Assembly (NCBI GenBank): GCA_949130485.1
Contig: OX422184.1
Coordinates: forward strand, 3,285,204-3,349,203
Length of the DNA: 64,000 nt
Reading direction: 5' to 3'
DNA from: Agelas oroides
Lineage: Eukaryota > Porifera > Demospongiae > Agelasida > Agelasidae
This document shows positions 58,726-64,000 of this stretch, one piece after another. Position numbers and translations under genes: made by a program. The notes below the pieces were generated by a model that worked only from the letters and a program-made list of their open reading frames with translations, was not told the origin of the DNA and searched no databases. Numbering within the stretch: the first letter of the stretch is position 1; each line of letters starts with the position of its first letter.

Positions 58726-61647
58726 CTAATGTGAGACATGTGCCTCAAAGTGATACAACACGGATCTTTTAAAGGAGGAGATAGAAGAACATAATTTAAC
58801 TGAGTCAGGCAAATTGTTCCAGGAGGAGATTACAGAAGGTACAAATGAGTGATACATGTAATTAGTATGTGCAAAAGGTCTAGTAAAATTAAACGTACTT
58901 GTACGATTAAGGTGGTATGGTAAATTACTTTGTACAAAGATACTAGATGGGAAGTCCATATGACCACTAACAATATTGTACATTGCAGTTAGCTTAAGAT
59001 ATTTACGACGAACTGACAGACGGGGGAGGTTGAGCAGTTGCAACATACTGTCATAGTCCAAGTCCCATTGCTTGAGACGGACTTTACAAGCAAATTTTTG
59101 CACAGCTTCCAGTGACTGCATGCCCTTGTTCAAGAATGGGTCCCAGAGTTGGCAGGCATACTCCAAGTGAGGTCTTATGCATGTACGATAGATAAGCAGC
59201 AGGGTGTTGGAGTCAGCCCAGCTATAAAACTGTCTGTACAACATCCCAACTAGCTTCCTGGCCTTAGCACATATATGTTTGATGTGATCAGACCAGGTTA
59301 GCCTGGATGACACCAAAACTCCTAGATAGCGATAGCTTTCAACCTGCTCTAATGTCACGCCACCCAGTAGGAGTCCTGAAGGAGGTAGATTGGGGTGTAT
59401 CTTTCTTGAGCAAATGAGATACTTGCATTTGTGTGGGTTCATCGTCAAGTAATTGGTGCTAATGCAATCCTGTATGGCATCGATATCAGTTTGTAGGCCA
59501 TTATAATCCTCAGGTTGACTGATTGGTTTGTAGAGGAGGATGTCGTCTGCGTACATTGTCAGCTTGGATCCATCAGTAAGTGTCAGGGAGGAAACATGGT
59601 TGATGTAGATAAGAAACAGTAAAGGCCCCAGAACTGAACCCTGTGGAACACCAGACAGCACAGAAGTAGTATCAGATGAAGCACCGTCCACCACAACGTA
59701 TTGTTGTCTGTTGCATAAATATGAAGCAATCCACTGCAAAATGTGTTGGTCCAGACCAATGTCTTTTAGCTTATGCAGAAGAGGAAGATGGGGAACACTG
59801 TCGAATGCTTTACGCAAGTCAAAAAAGACAAGGGAGACATCAAAGCCATTTTCCATGAGTTGGAGGATGTTGTGAAAGGTTGACACAAGAGCTGTAACTG
59901 TGGATTTCCCAGGGCAAAACCCCCATTGGGCAGCAGAGAGAAACTCCTGATCAGCCAAGTGTTCAAACACTATGCTGTAAATATGTCTTTCCATGATCTT
60001 GCTGACCACTGAGAGAAGAGATATTGGCCTGTAGTTCGAGGGATTGTCCGCATTACCTGATGACTTAGGGATCGGGACAACAGATGACAATTTCCACTTG
60101 GAAGGAATTCTCCCACTCGTGATTGACAGATTGAAAAGCTCTGTTAGGATTGGTGCAATAGAAATAGCAGTTCCTTTGAGCATTTTCCCAGAAATTCCGT
60201 CAGGTCCTGAGGCTTTGTTGGTGTCCAAGGCATTCAACAAGTTGAAGATCTCCTGTTGGGTGCAAAGGATATCCTCAGGTGGTGGTGATGAGGGATCAGC
60301 TAAGAAGCATTGATGATCCGACTCGCTCAATGGAGGAATAGCATCATTGAAATTTTTAGAGAACACTTCATTGAGCAAGGATGCCTTGTCAATATTCGAT
60401 GAGGCTTCAGTTACACCATTCTTCAGGGTGGGAACCTGACTAGATGTCTTTTTCAAATATTTAATTGTTTTCCAGAATTGTTTACTCCCTAGATTTGACA
60501 TTCTCTTCAAGTGATTCTTCTTTGATTGTCTCAACAGTTGTACAACTTCGTTCCTCAATGATACATACTTAGACCACAAGGATGAATGGCAAGTTGCTCT
60601 AGCTTTCTTGTAGACGCTGTTTCTCTTCCTGATTTTAGCTTTAATCCTCCTGTTCATCCAAGGAAGATTCCGCTGTTGTGAAATAGTGGCTTTGGGGATG
60701 CACTCTTCCATAATGGAAATGAACTTTTGCTCCCACAGATCCCATGCTGAATCAATACTGGACACATTATGCAGGAATGACCAGTCAGTTCTGACAATCA
60801 ATCGGTTTGCTTTGTCAAAGTCAGCATGGGCATACCTCCAGATGGTTCGTTTGCTGGCTTTCACTGGGCGTGTGTTACGAGACCATTTCAAGGTAACTTC
60901 GATTCCATTGTGATCAGAGTTACCCAGTGGCGGGATTACACTGCACTTTACCAACTGCGATGGAACAGACATTAGCACAAGATCTATCAGGGTAGAGCTA
61001 CCAGAGCTGTTAAAGTGGGTAGGCTGAGGTACGACCTGCGTAAGTACAAAACTCTGTAAAAAACTAGATAACTTGCTAAAAAGTGGATGGTGGTGATTAC
61101 AAAAGTCAATATTAAAATCTCCCAGGAGTATAAAACTAGAAAAAACACTGATATCCAAACTTTCAAAAATAGAATACAAATCATCTAGTGCAGCTGAATT
61201 AGCAGGTGGCCGGTACCATAAGCCAATGTACACTTTCTCGTTAACATTGTTTGTGCTATGTACAGATACAAGCAGAAATTCCAGTTCATTTTGCCCACAC
61301 ATTGTAACCTGGTGTTCCAGCTTGTCAGAGATAAACAATGCAACCCCACCACCATGTCTGTTCCTATCACATCTAACACAACTGTATCCAGGGATGGAGA
61401 CCTCTAATTCACCAATGTCATCACACAACCATGTCTCTGTAATGCACACTACCTCTGGCCTTTCAATGTCACACAGGGCAAGCAGTTCGTCAAGCTTGGG
61501 ATATAGACTTCTGGCATTAAAGTACAGTATGTGCAACTGCATATGCTTATCAGGGCGAACACCCCGCACGGCATGATTTTCAATTAATTCTACTCCCTCA
61601 GGGGGGTTTCCCCCTGAGGGCTTGTGCCTAAAGGGTGTTCTGGACAA
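58726..61647 (-). CDS. Retrotransposon ORF2: AP endonuclease and reverse transcriptase
   Basis: About 973 open codons. The N-terminal endonuclease has LHILYFNARSLYPKLDEL, VVCITETWL, LLGDFNIDF and GNSDHNGIEV. The reverse transcriptase has SGPDGISGKML, NYRPISLLSVVSKIMERHI, FDLRKAFDSVPH, GVPQGSVLGPLLFLIYIN and the YADD catalytic box, then YLGVLVSSRLTWSDHI and a thumb/C-terminal region. The frame as drawn begins at a TTG inside ORF1. The first ATG in frame is near 61542, just before the endonuclease, 47 nt after the ORF1 stop. It performs target-primed reverse transcription. Confidence 0.95.
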   Translation of the reverse strand: MSRTPFRHKPSGGNPPEGVELIENHAVRGVRPDKHMQLHILYFNARSLYPKLDELLALCDIERPEVVCITETWLCDDIGELEVSIPGYSCVRCDRNRHGGGVALFISDKLEHQVTMCGQNELEFLLVSVHSTNNVNEKVYIGLWYRPPANSAALDDLYSIFESLDISVFSSFILLGDFNIDFCNHHHPLFSKLSSFLQSFVLTQVVPQPTHFNSSGSSTLIDLVLMSVPSQLVKCSVIPPLGNSDHNGIEVTLKWSRNTRPVKASKRTIWRYAHADFDKANRLIVRTDWSFLHNVSSIDSAWDLWEQKFISIMEECIPKATISQQRNLPWMNRRIKAKIRKRNSVYKKARATCHSSLWSKYVSLRNEVVQLLRQSKKNHLKRMSNLGSKQFWKTIKYLKKTSSQVPTLKNGVTEASSNIDKASLLNEVFSKNFNDAIPPLSESDHQCFLADPSSPPPEDILCTQQEIFNLLNALDTNKASGPDGISGKMLKGTAISIAPILTELFNLSITSGRIPSKWKLSSVVPIPKSSGNADNPSNYRPISLLSVVSKIMERHIYSIVFEHLADQEFLSAAQWGFCPGKSTVTALVSTFHNILQLMENGFDVSLVFFDLRKAFDSVPHLPLLHKLKDIGLDQHILQWIASYLCNRQQYVVVDGASSDTTSVLSGVPQGSVLGPLLFLIYINHVSSLTLTDGSKLTMYADDILLYKPISQPEDYNGLQTDIDAIQDCISTNYLTMNPHKCKYLICSRKIHPNLPPSGLLLGGVTLEQVESYRYLGVLVSSRLTWSDHIKHICAKARKLVGMLYRQFYSWADSNTLLLIYRTCIRPHLEYACQLWDPFLNKGMQSLEAVQKFACKVRLKQWDLDYDSMLQLLNLPRLSVRRKYLKLTAMYNIVSGHMDFPSSIFVQSNLPYHLNRTSTFNFTRPFAHTNYMYHSFVPSVISSWNNLPDSVKLCSSISSFKRSVLYHFEAHVSH

Positions 61648-62561
61648 GATTGTGTAGTATCCTGTAGGCTAGTTGTTTCTGAGAGAATGCTTTTGTCAGT
61701 ACCAGAATCATGATTAGCAGTATCTGACTCACAGTTGGCGCTAGCTTGGTCTTGGTCTTGAGGGGGAGGATTCTCTACTAGCTTATAACACACCTCTAAT
61801 TTCCACGATGTTTGGATGTTTATGCGGTCCCATTCATTTTCTAAGTTACAAAGGTCCTCTTCAGAGCCCCTCACAACAAACCACCATCTAATGCGATTAT
61901 CTGTAGTTGTCTTGAACTTACATCGTATTTGTAGCTTACCCCCAACAGAGGTGAGCCTGCTCAGAGCTGATGTGACAGTAGCCACAGTGGTAGTTTTCAT
62001 GGTTCCCCAAATTCTCCTTGCACCAACGACTTTTTCCTTTTGGGAAGGTGGAGCTTGCTCGTGAGAGCTCCCACGTTGTTCTCCAGCTCCGGAGAGTCGT
62101 TGGTCGCAGACGCTTGTTAGTTTCCTAGCCCGTTCCTCAGCACTCTGGTCAGCTCCCTGGGCTTGTCGGGGCTTCTTGGGCTTGCGTTTCTTTTGCACAA
62201 CCTGAGACCACGTTCGCTCAATTCCCTCAGCCGGCTGGACAGTCGATCTCAACGTATGAACGGTACTTTTCAGTTCCTCGACTTCCAGGACCAGGGCCGC
62301 CACAGCACTCTTCAACTCTGCCAGTTCAAGTGTGTGTATGTCAGACGCACAGCTGGGACAGTAGAACGGCCTGCTGTCATCACTTAGCTCAGCGAAACGG
62401 GTACGAGTCAGCCCTGCACAACATCGATGCAGCCATGCTTGGCAGGAGCCCTCACAGAAGATGGAGTCTTGGCTCTTTCGTCCCCCGTCAATTACAGCCT
62501 TCTCACAGACAGGGCACATAGCTGCGCTAGTCTTTGGGTTTTTAGCTTTCCGCGACGCCAT
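61590..62561 (-). CDS. Retrotransposon ORF1 with PHD finger and coiled coil
   Basis: 323 codons from an ATG. Residues 16-72 form a PHD-type finger (CPVCEKAVI, FCEGSCQAWLHRCCAGL, FYCPSCASD). Then comes a short Leu/Glu coiled coil (LELAELKSAVAALVLEVEEL), a basic stretch (VQKKRKPKKPRQ), a region around 190-265 that may be RNA-binding (KLQIRCKFKTTTDNRIRWW) and an acidic/Ser/Thr tail. PHD-bearing ORF1 proteins are known from some CR1-like elements. It overlaps the extended ORF2 frame by 58 nt. Confidence 0.9.
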   Translation of the reverse strand: MASRKAKNPKTSAAMCPVCEKAVIDGGRKSQDSIFCEGSCQAWLHRCCAGLTRTRFAELSDDSRPFYCPSCASDIHTLELAELKSAVAALVLEVEELKSTVHTLRSTVQPAEGIERTWSQVVQKKRKPKKPRQAQGADQSAEERARKLTSVCDQRLSGAGEQRGSSHEQAPPSQKEKVVGARRIWGTMKTTTVATVTSALSRLTSVGGKLQIRCKFKTTTDNRIRWWFVVRGSEEDLCNLENEWDRINIQTSWKLEVCYKLVENPPPQDQDQASANCESDTANHDSGTDKSILSETTSLQDTTQSCPEHPLGTSPQGETPLRE

Positions 62562-63015
62562 TACTCAAACCGTCAATTTACAGGTAGTGGTGAGTATAAT
62601 GCTGTTTGGGATGAGAAACTTGGCTTGTGCTATGCCCTTGTTCAGTGCAAGTGTTTGTGCGTGTGTGCGCACAGTTAAAGCGAGAAGATTCACACTAGGG
62701 TTATTGAGAGCAAAAGCAAGTACAAAAACGGCTCGAGCCGAAAGCAAGATTCCAATCCAGTAGTGGTGCTCACCTCTAGCGGATACAGGATGATTGGTAA
62801 CTTCAGGATCGGAATTCTTTCACTGAAATGTACAGCTGGCTCTTCTCTACAATTCTAGTTTGCCCACGTGGCTCCAGCGGTCACGCTCCGATCACGCGAA
62901 GCCTGAGAAAATCTCAGGAAATAAACCGGAAGCGTGGTTGCTACGCGTTGCTAACCGCAGGAAAAAATTTGGGGGGCGTGTCTTAATGTCCACGCGTGAA
63001 TGTACGGAAAACAGC

Positions 63016-63455
63016 TAGGGATGAGGCTATTATGCTCAAAAATTCACCCTTTATGCTATGCTAGAATGCTTCAAACTATGTCCGATTATGCTCTTGGTGT
63101 GTCCCTATTATGCTCATGCAGCAAGTTAATCAATTAATAGAATTTAGTTAAAACTGCGCCCCCAAGATGCTCACACTAACAAAATTAGCGCTGTTGATCC
63201 ACCCTTTAGAGCGTAGTGCTACTTAGCTGCTTTTATCATGATCTTTGTCAAAACAAGCTTCACCACAAAGGAGGAGTCAGACATGAAACATCCCTTATGA
63301 ATAGAAAGGCACACCTCTAACAGTTCATACCCATGCGCGCGCAGTGGAAGCACCTTACGCGCTCAATGTTACCTTCCGATTATTCCCGATTATGCTCGCT
63401 CTGCAGAGCTACCGATTATTCCGGAAACTATGCCAGCATATTAGCCGCATCCCTA
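63016..63455. mobile_element. hAT-like MITE with 8-bp TSD
   Basis: The 440-bp element has ends TAGGGATGAGGCTATTATGC / ATATTAGCCGCATCCCTA and exact flanks AAAACAGC (63008-63015, 63456-63463). GATTATGCTC motifs recur inside. Confidence 0.88.
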
Positions 63456-63931
63456 AAAACAGCCGTGGTAAACAGAACGGCCCAGATGTTTTTGGCCGCG
63501 CCCACCTTCTGATGGCTGCGCATGCGCTGTAAAGGCACAGGGATATTGACGAGAGACAAGGGATGAACAGACCGAACAGTGCCGGCTCAGAACGAGGCTA
63601 ATATGATCTAGCAGCATTGCATCAGCTGTATAGTGTGAAAAAGATGTAGGGATGGGGCTTTGCCAATATGTTGACCTTTGCTTTCATGCATTATCCCTAC
63701 CTTGTTTGCATACTTTTTGGCATGCCATCCCTACATGTTTTTTAAGTCTTGTTTCTGTACTTTTTTTCTTAGTTACAGTTAGACCTAACAGTCGAATCGC
63801 CAGCGTACGTAACGTCAATACCTGCCCGTACAAATTTATTTACAACGCGGCGTGCGTACGTGCGCAATAATATACGGAGGTGCGCGAAAATGCACGGAAG
63901 CTGCATGAATATTTTAACCGCTGTAACTCAG

Positions 63932-64000
63932 TGTTGTTTTTTTTGCTAAAACCAAAACTAAAATGCATTTTAGTAAGGCATAAAACCTTTTAGTAATTAA
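63932..64000. mobile_element. Start of a CAGTGTTGTTTTT element, cut by the window end
   Basis: CAGTGTTG, then AAAATGCATTTTAGTAAGGC and AAAACCTTTTAGT match the terminus of the element ending at 7297. The rest lies beyond the window. Confidence 0.65.

Larger units (their letters stand above)
58638..62800 (-). mobile_element. Near-intact non-LTR retrotransposon (CR1/L2-like) with poly(A) tail
   Basis: Transcribed on the minus strand: a 5' region (about 62800-62562), ORF1 (62561-61590), ORF2 (to 58726), a short 3' UTR, and a tail read on the plus strand as roughly 35 T (about 58638-58673). Both frames are open. The 5' end is not fixed because I found no clear target-site duplication. Confidence 0.88.

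Overview
The window is animal nuclear DNA: short phase-consistent GT-AG introns, metazoan protein families, and a very high load of small inverted-repeat transposons. The repeats (TAGCCTCGTTCCCAGGC termini, CCGTATAGCGGGAAA termini) and the presence of a neuralized-domain kinase suggest a sponge, probably a demosponge. That placement is inference; no species is claimed.

Layout. 28-3721 (+) is the 3' end of a multi-PDZ scaffold gene of the MPDZ/PATJ type. 4727-9469 (-) is a complete four-exon DCPS gene (scavenger mRNA decapping enzyme). Only 279 bp separates its start codon from that of a divergent 17-exon CNOT4 gene (9749-43262, +; RING-RRM-CCCH E3 ligase of the CCR4-NOT complex), so two mRNA-turnover genes share one short promoter region. 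The exon chains were built by splice-site and phase matching; CNOT4 totals 3372 nt (1123 aa) and DCPS 1035 nt (344 aa).

Intron 10 of CNOT4 is 14.1 kb and holds a tandem segmental duplication (about 21556-27066 and 27846-32850). Each copy carries one antisense two-exon gene for an unrecognised protein: signal peptide, roughly 200-residue ectodomain, then about seven membrane segments and an acidic tail. Copy A is open. Copy B has a one-base frameshift. CNOT4 exon 11 encodes about 417 residues of Ser/His-rich low-complexity sequence that I do not know from vertebrate CNOT4.

Downstream lie an intronless archaemetzincin gene (44009-45139, +), a degraded kinase fragment (45767-46139, -), a putative type II glycosyltransferase-like gene with a frame break (48961-50158, +), a five-exon gene fusing a neuralized (NHR) domain, a coiled coil and a TKL-like kinase (51310-55714, -), and a nearly intact PHD-ORF1 non-LTR retrotransposon with a poly(A) tail (about 58638-62800, -).

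Mobile DNA is the second theme. Exact target-site duplications sort many small elements into groups: 9-bp TSD (Mutator-like; 57 to 611 bp with exact TSDs), 8-bp TSD (hAT-like), TTAA (piggyBac/Kolobok-like) and TA (Tc1/mariner-like). Several touch splice sites; one duplicated the CNOT4 exon 9 splice donor as its target site. No tRNA, rRNA or CRISPR array was seen.
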